A DNA stretch of 64,000 nucleotides from Prorocentrum cordatum (GCA_963575745.1 CAUYUJ010017779.1:91001-155000), one strand, 5' to 3'. Counted from the stretch's first letter, positions 22,868 through 34,130 are shown. Notes: a model not told the origin generated them from the sequence alone. Translations and numbers: made by a program.

Positions 22868-23030
22868 GTCAGGAGGGGGAAGACCACACACGGACACAAG
22901 GAATCCTCGACCCCCAAGACAAGATGGGAAAATATGGGAAGTGGGGCGGGGAGACAAGAACCCAGAAAATATGGGAAACTATGGGGGATCCTGCGACTTG
23001 TGTTTATCTATTTGCGTGTCCCTGGGCCCC
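22868..23030. mobile_element. family P element
   Basis: Shares GGGAAAATATGGGAAGTGGG and ATTTGCGTGTCCCTGGGCCCC with 32717-32880. The ends (ACACACGGACACAA versus TTGTGTTTAT...GTGTCCC) are partly inverted copies. Confidence 0.55.
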
Positions 23031-23133
23031 CTAATCACGCGTGCCACACGGCCGCGTTGGCCGCCCGTGGCCGCCTCCCTGCCGCGTCGTGCCGTGGATT
23101 CTCGAGCAGTGGCGGAGCGTCCCGGCGTGCCTG

Positions 23134-23314
23134 TAGGCCTACACCTTAGGCGATGCTTAAGAAAACCCAAGTTTTCGGCCAGAATCTCGATTATTCTTAA
23201 CGCTTCAATGTAAAACCTAAGGTTTTAATAGAAATGTTGGGTTTTTATTCAAGTTCTGAGACTATGAATTTCTTAACCCATGATTTCTTAAGCATTTCGC
23301 AGGGTGTAGGCCTA
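23134..23314. mobile_element. single-copy TIR element
   Basis: 181 bp, AT-rich, with 31-bp inverted ends: TAGGCCTACACCTTAGGCGA and ATGCTTAAGAAA at left, and TTTCTTAAGCAT with GGGTGTAGGCCTA at right. TA at both outer ends. Confidence 0.75.
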
Positions 23315-23317
23315 TTC

Positions 23318-23503
23318 AGAAGCCAGGCGAAGGCTGGCAAACCCGGGGTTGCTACAGCGGAGCTCCGAGAAATTGTGTCTCTATCTTCCGGGAAGCAGCC
23401 TGCCTATCATTTAGCGCGCTGAGTTTTGTTCCGGGAATTTGTTTGTTTTTTCCGGGAAGACTGTTTTAGCAGCCACGGGTTTGCCAGCCATCGCCCAGCT
23501 TCC
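23318..23503. mobile_element. family K element
   Basis: Second copy of 9486-9670: AGAAGCCAGGCGAAGGCTGG at left, and GGGTTTGCCAGCCATCGCCC toward the right end, finishing CAGCTTCC. Lies three bases from the preceding element. Confidence 0.75.
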
Positions 23504-23841
23504 CATCTATCCAGCGTGCTCAAAAGAGATTGTCTCCCATACGTGCCGCCTCACAGTTTTCACCTCAAGCGCAATCTTGTGACATATGTTGCACATGCGT
23601 TGGCACATACCGTATCACAGATATCGCACATCGAGAGTACAACAATTCTTGTGCGCGGTCCATACCAGGGCCCACGCTGGCAAGCATTGTAAACAGGACA
23701 AGTTGGAGCATGGGCGCGCGACGCTCAGTTTGCGCAAGTTTGCGCGGTCAGATCTCTCAGGGAGTTGCAGGGCAGGCCTTGCCTACTGCACTCGTATTGC
23801 ATCCGCCATGACCTTCCAAAACATGTTTCTTCTCTTTTCAG

Positions 23842-24004
23842 GTCTTATATGAAGCTGGCGATTTGGAACGCGTCGACACGCTGGAGTCTGACGAGAACTC
23901 AGGGAAGCATAGCCGGCAGAGTAACCACAGTATTATGACAGAGGTGATTCGCGAGCCAGCCTTATCCTTCGACGAGATATTGGACTTAGTCGTGCGTTTG
24001 AAAG
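23842..24004 (+). CDS. acidic exon, possible ion-channel-like protein
   Basis: A textbook acceptor (TTCTTCTCTTTTCAG|G) opens a frame of 54 codons beginning VLYEAGDLERVDTLESDE and ending ALSFDEILDLVVRLKG at a GC donor (GAAAG|GCGGGC). The second half resembles the end of an EF-hand with its exiting helix. From memory of dinoflagellate EF-hand voltage-gated channel-like proteins, a segment like LDLVLRLRG followed by NTPTVxDIVxLR is common near their C terminus. The phase-1 end joins in frame to the exon at 54434, which supplies exactly such a continuation. That link is inference across about 30 kb. Upstream exons are not identified. Confidence 0.5.
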
Positions 24005-25395
24005 GCGGGCATCTTCACTCCTGCAGAGCGGGTTGAGTTTTCTGTTCACGCTTCTCATTGTTGCATGTTTGGGCTTGCGTGTTCGTGCGCGTCTGCACAT
24101 GGTCCCATTGTTGAGACAAGTGCGTAGCTGTATTTCCAGCTCTTCTTTGAAAGGTATATTTAGATTTGCCACCGGTGCATCCCAGTACATTGCCGGTATC
24201 GTAAATCAGCTCACCCGAGGCCCAGAGGATAGCATTGAACACGGCAGAGCTACGCTGCATCTGGTCCATTCGGGACGCGGGCAGACAAGAGGGTTTTTGG
24301 GATCAGCTCGGCTTCGCCCCTAAGGGTGCGAAAACCAAATTCAAAGGAACGGTCTTTTACATCTGTGTCTCGGCCCCGGGACAAGCCATCCAGAAAGGCA
24401 CCGAAGGGCCCAAGAGCGGTTGGTGGCTGAGAATCCCGGGCCTGGGCCCCTTGAAGGGCATCTTCGATATTCATCGCAGAGATCTCGAACGGGTCTGAGG
24501 ACACTCAAGTGCTTCGCGGCCTTGGCGCACCATTATTATATGGCGCCAAGCAACATGAAACATCAGAGGTTTTACAGACATGTTTGCTTGTGATTGGAGG
24601 TTGACCAAGAAGGGCCAGGGAGAGGGGTGGAAATCCAGCACACGACAGGACTGGCATCTCAAGAAACCGCAATTGTACGAGCAGCGGGGCGGGTACTCAA
24701 CCACGTGTACAAAGCAAGGGGAGGGGCGCAATGTGTGGCTTTAGATTTAGATATGTATATACTGCACTGGCATTGTTGGACCGATTGCCTGCAGAGGTTC
24801 ATGTACGTGTGACGTTCAAGGGCCGATCTGCATTCAGCCCTAACCTATTTGTAGAAGGCGCGAGCGGGCATTGCAACACATGCCTGAGCAACTACTGGGT
24901 AAAAAAGAGCAGCTACTGAGTGAACGCTCGTAGTCTTAGTATGCCTCTGGTGTTGCATCACGAATGATTTATGCGGACATGCTCGCTTGCGTTGACAACG
25001 AGTTGTTTTCTTGCACCCAACAGGCTCTCCCATACCTCTGGCGGATTGCTTATGTTCGATTCGTCGGCCACAGAGTTCTCGACCCCTTAACCCCCGACCC
25101 GCTGTTCATCAGGGATAGGTGTCTGATGTCCCCGTGTCCCAACACGGATCCGAGTGGTCCAAATGAGAATGAGTAACGTTGGGCCTTCGGGGCGATCCCG
25201 CCGTCAAACAAAGCGTAACGGCATTGAACACAGATGGGTCTTTTTCCTCTAAGACCCGCGATGGACATGGTATTACACCGTTCCTGCAAAGTTGTTTACA
25301 AAAAGAAGCGCATTTGCCCATAGAAGTGGCCATTGACTTGGTACGGGTTCTAAGGATTACTCAGGTTTTAGAAAGCGGATCGTTTCCTGATTGAA
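24005..25395. other. unassigned sequence, intron-like
   Basis: Unique, moderately AT-rich DNA with several short frames. A short frame ending at about 24498 (FYICVSAPGQ, SGWWLRIPGLGPLKG) is the least random-looking, but it has no recognised domain. Confidence 0.35.
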
Positions 25396-25935
25396 GATTG
25401 TGACTGGACCGCGGCGACAGCCACTGCCAGGGCGGTGGCGACGACGACGGCGGCGCCAGCGGCGACAACGTCGGCGACGGTGGCGATGGCTAGACCGCGT
25501 CGACAGCGACGGCGTTGGCGGTGGTGGCGACGACGACGACGCCAGCGGCGACAAGGTCGGCAACGGCAGCGACGTCGGTGACGACGACGGCACGACGCGA
25601 AGGCGCCGACGCCAGCGGCGACGACGGTGACGACGGCGGCGGCGACGGTGGCGATGGCGGTGGCCGCGGCGACGGCACAAGGCGACGTCGCTGGCGACGG
25701 CGGTGGCGGCGACGGCGAGGGCGGCGACGGCACCGATCACGGCGGCGGCGGCGACGGCGGTCCTCCTCCTCCTCCTCCTCCTCCTCCTCCTCCTCCTCCG
25801 CCGGCGATGGCGAGAGCGGCGCGGCGACGACCACGACGGCGACGGCAGTGGCGCCCGCTGCGACGGTGAGGGCGGTGAGGCCGGCCGCGGAGGCGTCGAT
25901 GGCGACGGTGTCGCCGCCGCCGTCGCCGTCGCCGC
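25396..25935. repeat. degenerate GGC/GAC trinucleotide array
   Basis: About 540 bases of GGCGAC-like trinucleotides with a CTC island at 25763-25800. All frames are long, on both strands, because stop codons are rare in the repeat. Confidence 0.85.
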
Positions 25936-27586
25936 TGCCCTTTCGGCGGCCAAGCGTTGGGCCAAAGACTGGCGAAGCAGATGGACTCCTCAAGCAGTTG
26001 TGGAAACCTTCGTGAAAGTTAGGGGAGGAGGGATTGGCGGGTTTGAGGGGGCCTTTCAGAGGCCTCGAAGGACCCTTGGGCGCCTCTTGGGCTGTCTCAG
26101 GGTGCGCTTGGTCCGTCTTCCGCATTCAGAACCCGTGTTTGGGGCAAGTTTGGAGGCTGGTTAAGGTTTACAAGCGTCAAAGACCCATACGGCGAACCAC
26201 CGCGTCCCCCTGTCTTGTAGCAAGGCCTGCGTGGCCCAAGACGTTTGGCTGAAATCTTGCCAATCTAGTGGGCATTGCCATTGTGGAAACCATTGGGAAG
26301 AGACGTGGGGGGAGGAAGAGAGGGAGGAGGAGGAACGGGAGCAGAACGAATGGGAGGAGCAAGATGATTCCTCTTGGGCCTACTTGGGTGTGGGACTTTG
26401 GCGGCCTCTGACGGCCTCTTGGGGGCCTCCTGGGTCCTCTTTGGCGCTTCATCTTGGAGGCTTCTTTATTGCGGTGAAGAGATTATGTGTGGCAGGAGGG
26501 TTGTGCAGAAGGCCCCTCGAGAATTTGTTGAACCGGGCGAGCCCCATGCCCCCGATAATACAGCCTCCCTCTCCCCATTCCCCCCTGTGTCATGATTATC
26601 CCAGGCGCGAGCACTTTTGTTCTTCTGTGAGGGGCGGCGAGGCCGAACTTTATTATCACCGCGGCAAGTACCGACCGTACATCCGTGCATGCGACTTGCA
26701 GGGAATAATTCGTTTAGTATCCCTTCGGAACTTCGAACTTCCTCATCCCCTGGGTGGGGAATATCGGGGGTGCTCCGTTAGTGGAACATTCAGCACGCCA
26801 CGCACCCCTCTGAAAGGAGAAGGGGTGGTCCAGAGCCTTCTTTGATGCATGTTGGGGTCTGTTGGGCCAACTATCGGGGGCCTGCTTGAGGTCTTTGAGG
26901 GGGCTCTCCGGGGCCTCTCTGCAGCTTTTGGAGGCTTCTCGGGCGATTCTGGGAAGCTCTTGGGTGCATGCTGGATGTCTTGGAAGCGATATTAGGGGAA
27001 AGGCTCCCAAGGCACCTTCGCTTTTCCTCGCTTGGGCCCGTCTTGGGTCGCGTCTGCAAGCTGCTTGCATTATATTAGAATCCTTCTGCGCCATCTTGGA
27101 ACTTTCTTAGGCGGTGTTGGGGGCTCCTTAGGCAGTCTTGGGGCAATACTTGGGGCCTCTTTGGCCGTCTTGGTGTGCCAGAAGCTCGAAAAGACGAGAA
27201 CGCTAAAATGCTTCTCGAACCTGAGGACTACCAATCCCTCAGGTCCGTCTTGGCGCGCTCTGGGGCCGTCGGGGGGCCATCTTGGACCGTCTTGGAGCCC
27301 TCTTGTGGTCCTCAGAGGCATCGCTTGGAAGTGTGCATTTTTTCTTCGCGAGAACCATCGAGGACCATCCTGGACCATCGAGCAAGCAACAAACACGCAC
27401 GAAACCGAAACATGCACGGGACATGGACGTCCGAGCGACGGCAAGGTCCACACTGGGGCTCCCGATAGGAGGCGTCGGCTTGCGGCGGGAGGCGGGCGCG
27501 GGGGGGTCGCCGGCGACCGCGCCGCTTCCAGTGCGGCCCGCTGCCCCTGCTCGGGATGCCCAGGAATCCTCCAGGCCTCGTCGGCC
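25936..27586. other. TCTTGGGGCC minisatellite blocks and unique sequence
   Basis: Blocks of the degenerate decamer repeat lie at 26380-26460 and 26850-27350. One short acidic frame (about 26231-26370, AQDVWLKSCQSS then Glu-rich) is exon-like but unsupported. Confidence 0.4.
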
Positions 27587-27764
27587 TTGCAGAGGTAAGT
27601 CTGGCCTGTCCCTCTACAGGGGGAGTATTCAAAAATGGTAAAACAAATAGTCTGGGGACTATGTTTTGAGTATTGTTTGTGTATCCTTTGAGCTTTTCTA
27701 GGATATTTTGTATGTTTCGTCCAAAACCCCCTTGTAGGGGGACAGGACCGACTTAATTGCAGAG
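27587..27764 (+). mobile_element. family B element forming a complete GT-AG intron
   Basis: The 8-bp target duplication TTGCAGAG stands at 27587-27594 and 27757-27764. Between them the element begins GTAAGTCTGGCCTGTCCCTC and ends GGGGACAGGACCGACTTAA. Spliced at GTAAGT and at the AG of the right-hand TTGCAG, it would be removed with one copy of the duplication, restoring the original sequence. This is the mechanism described for introner elements. No protein could be assigned to the flanks. Confidence 0.8.
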
Positions 27765-28623
27765 TCGACGCCCCGGGGAGCCACGCGGGACGCCCCCGGG
27801 AGATCGGGCAGCTAGGGGCCTGGGCCCCTCGGCGAGCGTCACAGTAGTGGCGGGCACCTATGGGACCCCAAAGGACGGCCGAACCGTGCAAAGGAGTGAG
27901 GAGGAGAAGGAGGTGGATGGATGGATGGATGAGGGAGTGGGAAGAAGGATGATGAATAGGATGAGGAGGAGGCGGAGGAGGAGGAGGAGGAGGAAGAGAA
28001 GGAGTAGGAGCAGGAAGGAGGAACAGGAGGAGGAGGGCAAGCACAAGGACCAGAGGTCTCTTGGATGCCTCCCGCAGCCTCTTGGAGTATCTCTTTTGCG
28101 ATTCTTGGTGGCCTCTTGGGACGTCTTGGGGGTCTCTTGGCGATCCTGGGGGGCTCTTCGGAGTCTTGGGCGCCTCGGGGGGGGCCTCTTGGGGCCGCTT
28201 AGGGTCTTCTTGGGGGCCTCCTGGGGGCCTCTTGGGGGCCTCGTGGGGCCATCTTGGGGCCATCTTGGGACCTCTTGGGGCCTCCTGGGCGCTTCTTGGG
28301 GCCATCTTGGAGAAGATCGGTCAACGAAGGGGGGTCCCTCAATTAAGGTCCCCCCCAGGATGCCCAAATGGGGCCAACACCTTAGTACAATCAATGATGT
28401 TGGCTTCCTCGCCGAGGCCGTTTTGGACGCTCTAGCTACCCGCGGCGCACCCCGTCCAGGTCCAGGGGAGGGGGTTGGGGGAGGGGTCAAGTTACCCCCT
28501 CCCCGCCCGCAAGCCGTCTCGCTCACTCCCACCCGCCCTCCCAACACATACGTAGCACCCGAGTCTGGCCCGAGCCTCAGCATATTCAGCAGTCGTCTTG
28601 GGATGGGCAGCTACTGGGGGCCA

Positions 28624-28832
28624 ATCCGCCGCCGCCGCCGCCGCCTCCGCCGCCGCCGCCGCCGCCGCCCCCCGCTGCCGAACCGCCGCCGCAGCCGCAG
28701 CCGCTGCCACCACCGCCGCCGCGCCGCCGCAGCCGCCGCCGCCGCCGCCGCCGCCGCCCCCGCCGCCGCCGCCGCCGCAGCCGCCGCAGCCGCCGCCGCC
28801 GCCGCCGCCGCCGCAGCCGCCGCCGCCGCCAA
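28624..28832. repeat. (CCG)n microsatellite
   Basis: About 200 bases of CCG/CAG trinucleotides; reads as poly-Ala, poly-Pro or poly-Gly. Confidence 0.9.
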
Positions 28833-29265
28833 GTGTAATACTCTGTCTCGTTTTTGTTGACAGGGATGGTGGGGGGGGGGCGCATCGGGTTGGCTGCGCA
28901 TGATCCGATTTTGGAGGCAGAGTGTGTGTTTGCATTGTTTTTACAAGGAATTGTGGGGGGGGGTGTCGGCATGGACTCGGGTTGGCCCCCAGTCGCCTGG
29001 GGGAGGGGGTGTTTATTAATAGGGAACAGTGATAAACCCCTCCCCGAAGGGGAAGAGGGAGGGGTTGAAGAGGGAACTCCCTAAACCACCGACGCCCAGA
29101 GGGCTGGTGGGATTCAGGGGTGGACAGACCTCCTACCCTGACACGTCGATGAGCAAGGGCGCCCTCGAGGGCGCGAAGTTATTCGCGCTTCGCGCTTCGG
29201 CTCCGATTCCTCCTCATTCTCCTCTTCTTCCTTGGGAGGCGGCGAGGGAGCGCGAAGTTATTCTC

Positions 29266-29298
29266 ACTTCGCGCTTCGCGCAGCGCGAAGCGCGAAGT
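29266..29298. repeat. perfect 33-bp palindrome
   Basis: CTTCGCGCTTCGCGC and its exact complement are separated by one base, with one more pair outside. A related partial copy lies about 90 bases upstream (29176-29207). Confidence 0.85.
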
Positions 29299-29524
29299 TG
29301 GGAGCCCTTGATGAGCGAATTGGCCGTTTTCGGTTCGCGAGAGGGCGTCGCGGCCGTCATTTTTGCGGGTCCAGGTCTGTCGGTTTCGGTCTTAGGCCGT
29401 TTTCGTTACAGGGAGGTTTATTACACGGAGGTTTGTCCACCGCCGAGATAGCAGGGCGCCAGAAGGGCTTGCGAAGGCCTGTGGAAGGAGCCTGGCAGAT
29501 CTGGGAAAGAGTTTCCGATCAGTA

Positions 29525-29692
29525 TCGTTCAACCGACCCCCATCCTCATCCCCTTTCGAGGAGGCCCCCACCAAAGTACCACCCCAGTTGGGAATACGCC
29601 CCTCGAAACCCGAAGGGGACGGCCTAGATCCCCATCTAGGGGGGTAAATCAGCCAGTGGGGCCCAGGCCACGCCGTTGGGGATGGGGGTCTC
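29525..29692. mobile_element. family I element, right end truncated
   Basis: TCGTTCAACCGACCCCCATC at left; the shared core GCCAGTGGGGCCCAGGCCAC; the right end stops at GGGGATGGGGGTC without the final GGTTCAACGA. Confidence 0.7.
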
Positions 29693-30171
29693 CGAAGGAC
29701 CTGGAAAGAGCTTCCGAAAGACCTTCTCAAGAGCCTGCGGGCACACGTATTGGGAAACACTTAGAAGTTGTCAGCGCCCAGCGTCACAGTGGCGAGCAAA
29801 GCTTTGCGGGGGGAGCAGGGTGGAGGGTGTGGCGGTTGGGGGTGTCAGCTAGCATTTTGAGCTCTTGCCTCGCTCTCTCAAAAGGACTAATGACGGACGC
29901 AGCGAGGATCGGAGCGTGTGCACGTCCTCCCAGACATACCCACGCACGTGCGCATGCGCCCTCCATTTCCGCCGCAGCGGTATTTCGCAGACTGTGGACA
30001 AGAACGATATTAGAACACAGAAGCGCGCGAGAGGGAGAGAATTTGGGGAACACGCGCGCGCACAGAGTGCAACCCGGATGAGGAGGGCCACGAGCCGCCT
30101 AACTCTTCTGGGGTTTTGGAGGCCTCCGGGTACGCCGTGAAGTCTCCGGAGACGTCCAGGGGAGAGGGTGA

Positions 30172-30323
30172 AGGAGGAGGAGGAGGAAACGGATGATAAT
30201 GATGATGTTGCTGCTGATGAGGATGAGGATGAGGATGAGGATGAGGAGGATGAGGAGGAGGATGATGATGAGGAGGATGAGGATGAGGATGAGGATGAGG
30301 ATGATGAGGATGATGAGAAGGAT

Positions 30324-30358
<35 letters not shown>

Positions 30359-30412
30359 TGAGGAGGATGAGGAGGAGGAGGAGGAGGAGGAGGAGGAGGA
30401 GGAGGAGCGAGC
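30172..30412. repeat. (GAGGAT)n acidic repeat array
   Basis: GAG/GAT trinucleotides giving a long Asp/Glu frame on the plus strand; no flanking domain supports a gene. Confidence 0.8.
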
Positions 30413-30503
30413 GGCCGAGCGAGCGGAGACCGCAGGCTATCGGCGGGCTGGGGGGAGGCCCAAGGCTCCGCCAGGCCATCCGCAGGTGGGGCACGAAGTC
30501 GCC

Positions 30504-30679
30504 CCCTTGTTAAGTCGGGCCTGTCCCTCTGCAGGGGGAATGTTCAAAAACAGCTTGAAAAAAGGAGTCTGGGGTCTATTTTCTGTGTATTTTGGGGCAT
30601 CTTGTGAGCATCTTGTGAGCATCTCTTGTTTTTCGTCCCAAGTTCCCCTGTAGGGGGACAGGCCCGACCTGACCCTTGT
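30504..30679. mobile_element. family B element with target duplication
   Basis: CCCTTGT at 30504-30510 and 30673-30679 flanks an element beginning TAAGTCGGGCCTGTCCCTCT and ending GGACAGGCCCGACCTGA. GTTAAG straddles the left junction, a weak donor. Confidence 0.8.
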
Positions 30680-31234
30680 GGTGGGCCTCCTCAGGGGAGG
30701 GGCGCAGGCGTCGGGCACCCCCGGCAGGGGGACCTGGGCGCCTCGGCCGCGGGCGCGGCCGCGGAGCGGGGCCTGCGCCAGGCCCGTGCGCTCCGCCGGC
30801 CCGACGGCGGGCGGTCCGCACGCCCGGCGCCGAGGGGGCGCCCGGCGCGAGGGCGAGGGCGCCGACGAGCAGCGCGCGCAGCGTCGCGGCAGGGGGCCAG
30901 CGCCAGGGCGAGGGGGACGGGCCCGTGCTCCACCACCACCACCACCACCACCACCACCACCATAAGTTGGAGGGAGGGAGGAGGTGGAGGACACGGAGGA
31001 GGAGAGGAGGAGGAGGGGAGGGAGGGCGGGAGGACCCCCTCCCCCTCCAACTTGTGGTGGCGGTGGTGGAAAACGGGCCCATCGAAGGAGGACAAGGAAA
31101 AGCGAGGTGCCGACGTCGGCGCGGATCGAATACCACAGCGCGCCGTGCCCCCAGTCGCGTGGCTGCGGAGCCAGCTGGGTGGAGGCTAGGTTGCACAAGC
31201 CGAGTGGGAACGTCCACCGCACCCAGCCTCATAC
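30680..31234. other. very GC-rich stretch, no gene assigned
   Basis: High-GC DNA open in several frames on both strands, a (CCA)11 tract at 30930-30962 and two short inverted AGTTGGAGGG/CCCTCCAACTT segments. Nothing recognisable. Confidence 0.35.
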
Positions 31235-31398
31235 CTGCTGCTCGACAGCCTGCAGAGCACACGCTTTCAGCTGCATCATGTCATAGTCCAAGTCATCATC
31301 ACTATCAGACTCATGGGCCGCCCCAAACTCCACAGCTTCCCGAATCGTTAGCCCGTGATTTTTCAGCACAGCCACGGTGTCGAGGCACCGCTTGGGAT
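31235..31398 (-). CDS. candidate minus-strand exon, unknown protein
   Basis: On the minus strand an acceptor-like AACGAAG is followed by a smooth frame (PKRCLDTVAVLKNHGLTI, then an acidic SDSDDDLDYDMM, ending LQAVEQQ) up to a canonical donor CAG|GTATGA. The frame is compositionally unlike its GC-rich surroundings and contains no repeat. The protein family is not recognised. If real it is the only good minus-strand exon in the window. Confidence 0.45.
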
Positions 31399-32307
31399 CT
31401 TCGTTATGCCGACCGCAAGGCCTGGAAACATGATCAACCTCACGTAGCGGGTCGACCAAACCTGTTGGTCGGCAACGCGAAGCAAGCATTGCAGCCGAGG
31501 GTCGCGAGCCATGCAAGAGGCGATCGTGTTTCTTGGCTGACTGAGGGTGACGGAGGTTCTCGAAGTGCCGCGTGTGCTTCGCTATGCGAACAGTTCCACC
31601 TTCACGACCTTAGCACACGGAGTTCAGACCACGGTGTGTATGGCTCCTTGTGCCAGTGTACATGCAACAACGGGAGGAGGAGAAGGAGGAGGAAGAGGAT
31701 GAGGAGGAGCAGCACCAGCATCAGCACCAGCACTGATTGCCCTCCTCCCCATTCCGCTCGCTGCCCTCCACCAACATAATGTGCACCCAAGACTCGGAGA
31801 GCCGCCAGCGAAGATCTGCCGCTCACGCTCGGGTCTGTTTGCCCTTCTGCTTCCCGCCAGAGGCCACCGCGCCCCCCCAGACCACGCTGGAGCAACAGCC
31901 GAGCAGGCGCAGGCAGGATGGCCTTATGAATGGCGACGGTGGTCCCGACATCCTCCTTCTCCTTCGCCTCCTCTTCCCCTCTTCCCCATTGGGCCCGTTG
32001 CCTTGCGATGAGCCGGGCAATGAGGAGACCCGAGCGCTTTTTTCCCCGAGCCAGGTCCATAGTTGGTTGAATATGCAGGGTCTTCGGCCGGTGCCCGCCC
32101 GGGGGCGCGCCCCGCGCTCGAGGGATGTGCCGAAGATCGGGGGCGGCAAGGAGGGGGGTAATGACTGGGGGGGGGGCGGCGGGAAGTATCACAGCGGGGG
32201 CCATGATATCTCCCCAGACTTCATGGCGCCCCTTCTTCTTGCATGGCGTCCCTGGCCCCCCCCGCTGGGCCGCGCACATGCCGCCAGCCATGCTTTGATC
32301 GAAGACC
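31399..32307. other. gene-free stretch
   Basis: Contains a short GGA/CAGCACCAG tract (31670-31735) and unique GC-rich DNA with G tracts. No convincing exon. Confidence 0.35.
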
Positions 32308-32469
32308 GATTTCTGACCACACCCACCTCTGGATCCTCGATTCTACGATAGGCCCTCGGGGGTGGAGGTGGGCAACTTTTCCTCCCCCTGGGGCGGGGAA
32401 ACTGCCCACCTCCACCTCTGGAAACCGCCTTCCGCAAGACACCGTGGGAAGTGGGTGTGGTCAGAAATC
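32308..32469. mobile_element. single-copy TIR element
   Basis: 162 bp with perfect ends GATTTCTGACCACACCCAC and GTGGGTGTGGTCAGAAATC. Inside is a second inverted pair (GGAGGTGGGCAACTTTTCC and GGGGAAACTGCCCACCTCC). Confidence 0.8.
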
Positions 32470-32481
32470 AATCTCCTATTG

Positions 32482-32725
32482 GAACCCCCCCTCGGCCGCT
32501 CCCGAGAAGCTTCGCCCCGCTGCCCGCCCGTGGCCGTGCCCCCCGCGCCCAGGGGGCGAACCGACAGGTGTCGCCTGTGTGCCCGCCCGTGGGCGCTCCG
32601 TGGGCGCTTGGACCCCCCCCCTCTTAAGGACCCCCCCCCCCTCGGCCGCTCCCGAGAAGCTTCGCCCCGGTGCCCGCCCGTGGCCGCGCCCCCCGCGCCC
32701 GGGGGGGCGAAGAACCGACAGGAGG
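32482..32725. repeat. tandem duplication of about 148 bp
   Basis: CCTCGGCCGCTCCCGAGAAG and CCGCGCCC...GGGGCGAA recur at 32490 and 32638, with a partial third copy at 32885-32960. Confidence 0.75.
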
Positions 32726-32880
32726 GGAAAAACACACGCAGACACAATTCATCGTCGACTCCAAGGAAAATATGGGAAAATATAGGAAGTGGGGGGGGAG
32801 ACAGAAGCCCAGACCATACGGGAAAAGATGGGGAACAGTTTTATTTGTGTGCAGTTATTTGTGTGTCCCAGGGCCCCTTC
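32717..32880. mobile_element. family P element
   Basis: Second copy of 22868-23030, with ACACACGCAGACACAA at left and TTGTGTGTCCCAGGGCCCC at right; it abuts the tandem duplication. Confidence 0.55.
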
Positions 32881-33083
32881 ACCGTGGCCGCGCCCCCCGC
32901 GCCCAGGGGGCGAAGAACCGACAGAGGTGCCGCGCCCGCCGGTGTGCCCGCCCGTGGGCGCTCCGTGGGCGCCCCCGGGGTGCCCCGGGGGGGGGCCTCT
33001 GCGGAGGCATCGGGCCTCCGGGTGCGCACCCGGCGGGCACCGCGCGGGCGCCCCTAGTCGGGAGCGGAAGAAGGACGTACACG

Positions 33084-33267
33084 TACTCCAGATTTCTTAA
33101 TAAATGGGAGGGGGGTCTCATTTCGGGGGGGGGTCTCTTCCAGGCTATCTTGGAGAGCCTGGGGGGTCTGGGGACGATGTTTTGGAGGGTTCTCCCACGG
33201 GGGAGGTCTGAAATGGCTTGTCTTGGAGGGTCCAGACCCCCTCCCTTTTATTTCGAAATCTGGAGTA
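33084..33267. mobile_element. family A element
   Basis: TACTCCAGATTTCTTAATAA at left, TTTCGAAATCTGGAGTA at right, TA at both outer ends. Confidence 0.85.
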
Positions 33268-33405
33268 CATGAATCCACGTTGGTTTCGAGATTTCGCATT
33301 CGGCGAATATTCGTATCACGCGGCTGGTCTCGCGGGTCAAGGAGCCGTGCTCATGTACATAGCTGGGCGCGTACGTCCTCTGCGGGCTCCCTACATAGGC
33401 AGCTT
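33268..33405 (+). CDS. candidate exon beside a family A element
   Basis: Immediately after the element the plus strand reads MNPRWFRDFAFGEYSYHAAG and continues LAGQGAVLMYIAGRV, a balanced sequence with an aliphatic segment. No clear splice sites were fixed and the family is not recognised. The position directly abutting an inserted element is like other exons here. Confidence 0.3.
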
Positions 33406-33477
33406 AAGGGCCACGCAGGAGTTCGGGCCGGACGACAGGGGAGGGGATTGGGCAAGGGGAGGGGGTACTAAAACGAC

Positions 33478-33640
33478 GCGAAGATCGGGACCAAATCGGA
33501 TCGGGATAACTCGAAATCTCTGAGAATCGGCGGGTTCGGAGGATGTATTGGGCGCCGCGGCCGCTCCAGAGCGTTCCGGAACGCTCTGAGAGCGCTCCGG
33601 AACGCTCTGGAGCGATTTATCCCGATCCTAGCCCTGTTTG
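33478..33640 (-). mobile_element. family H element, inverted
   Basis: Reverse complement of the family H sequence in the ERp29-like introns (shared GATAAATCG, GAGCGTTC, GCGCCCAATACATC and TCAGAGAT). It lies between two copies of GCCACGCAGGAGTTCGGGCC (33411 and 33648). Confidence 0.6.
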
Positions 33641-33657
33641 AGCCTGGGCCACGCAGG

Positions 33658-33860
33658 AGTTCGGGCCGGACGAAAGGGGGGGAGTGGGCAAGGGAGGGGG
33701 GGTACGGAATCTGCTGCATGCAGCTGGTTTCGGCCCCACCGAGGGGCCCGTTCCTCGATACATGGCCGCCGCCGGCGGCGGGAGGCGCCGGGAAAATCAG
33801 CCACGTGAGCTGAGTCTCAAATCCCGCCTTTGCTGTCCCCCCCTTCTCGCCCGGCCCGAG
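33658..33860. mobile_element. family N element
   Basis: Ends TCGGGCCGGACGAAAGGGG and CCCCCTTCTCGCCCGGCCCGA; the core CTGCATGCAGCTGGTTTCGG is shared with 60092-60286. Confidence 0.7.
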
Positions 33861-33869
33861 AAATGCACC

Positions 33870-34130
33870 ACGCAGATTGCACATGGAGTGCACGACATAG
33901 CCAGCTTGCACCAGATCTCCTATACCACACAGACTGCACCGCATCGCCTGCAACCCGTTGGTTGCACCACGCACGTTGCACAACATAGCTTGCACCACAT
34001 AGTTTGCACCACGCAGCTTGCACAACATTGCGTACGCCACATAGCTTCCTCCACACAGCTTGCACCACATAGCTTGCACCACATAATTATGACCCCATAA
34101 CTTACACCAGTTCACACCTCCGCAGTATAA
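33870..34130. repeat. degenerate 15-bp repeat TTGCACCACATAGCT
   Basis: More than ten variants of the 15-mer in tandem. Confidence 0.7.

Larger units (their letters stand above)
27765..29524. other. repeat-rich, gene-free stretch
   Basis: Holds GGAGGA/GGATGGAT units (27895-28050), the TCTTGGGGCC minisatellite (28060-28320) and a CCG array. A run of CGCGAAG-type motifs lies at 29170-29300. Long frames on both strands reflect the repeats. Confidence 0.45.

Noticed and set aside
27070-28305. 411-residue minus-strand frame
   Set aside because: Built from the TCTTGGGGCC minisatellite and GGA repeats; Pro/Arg-rich with no motif.
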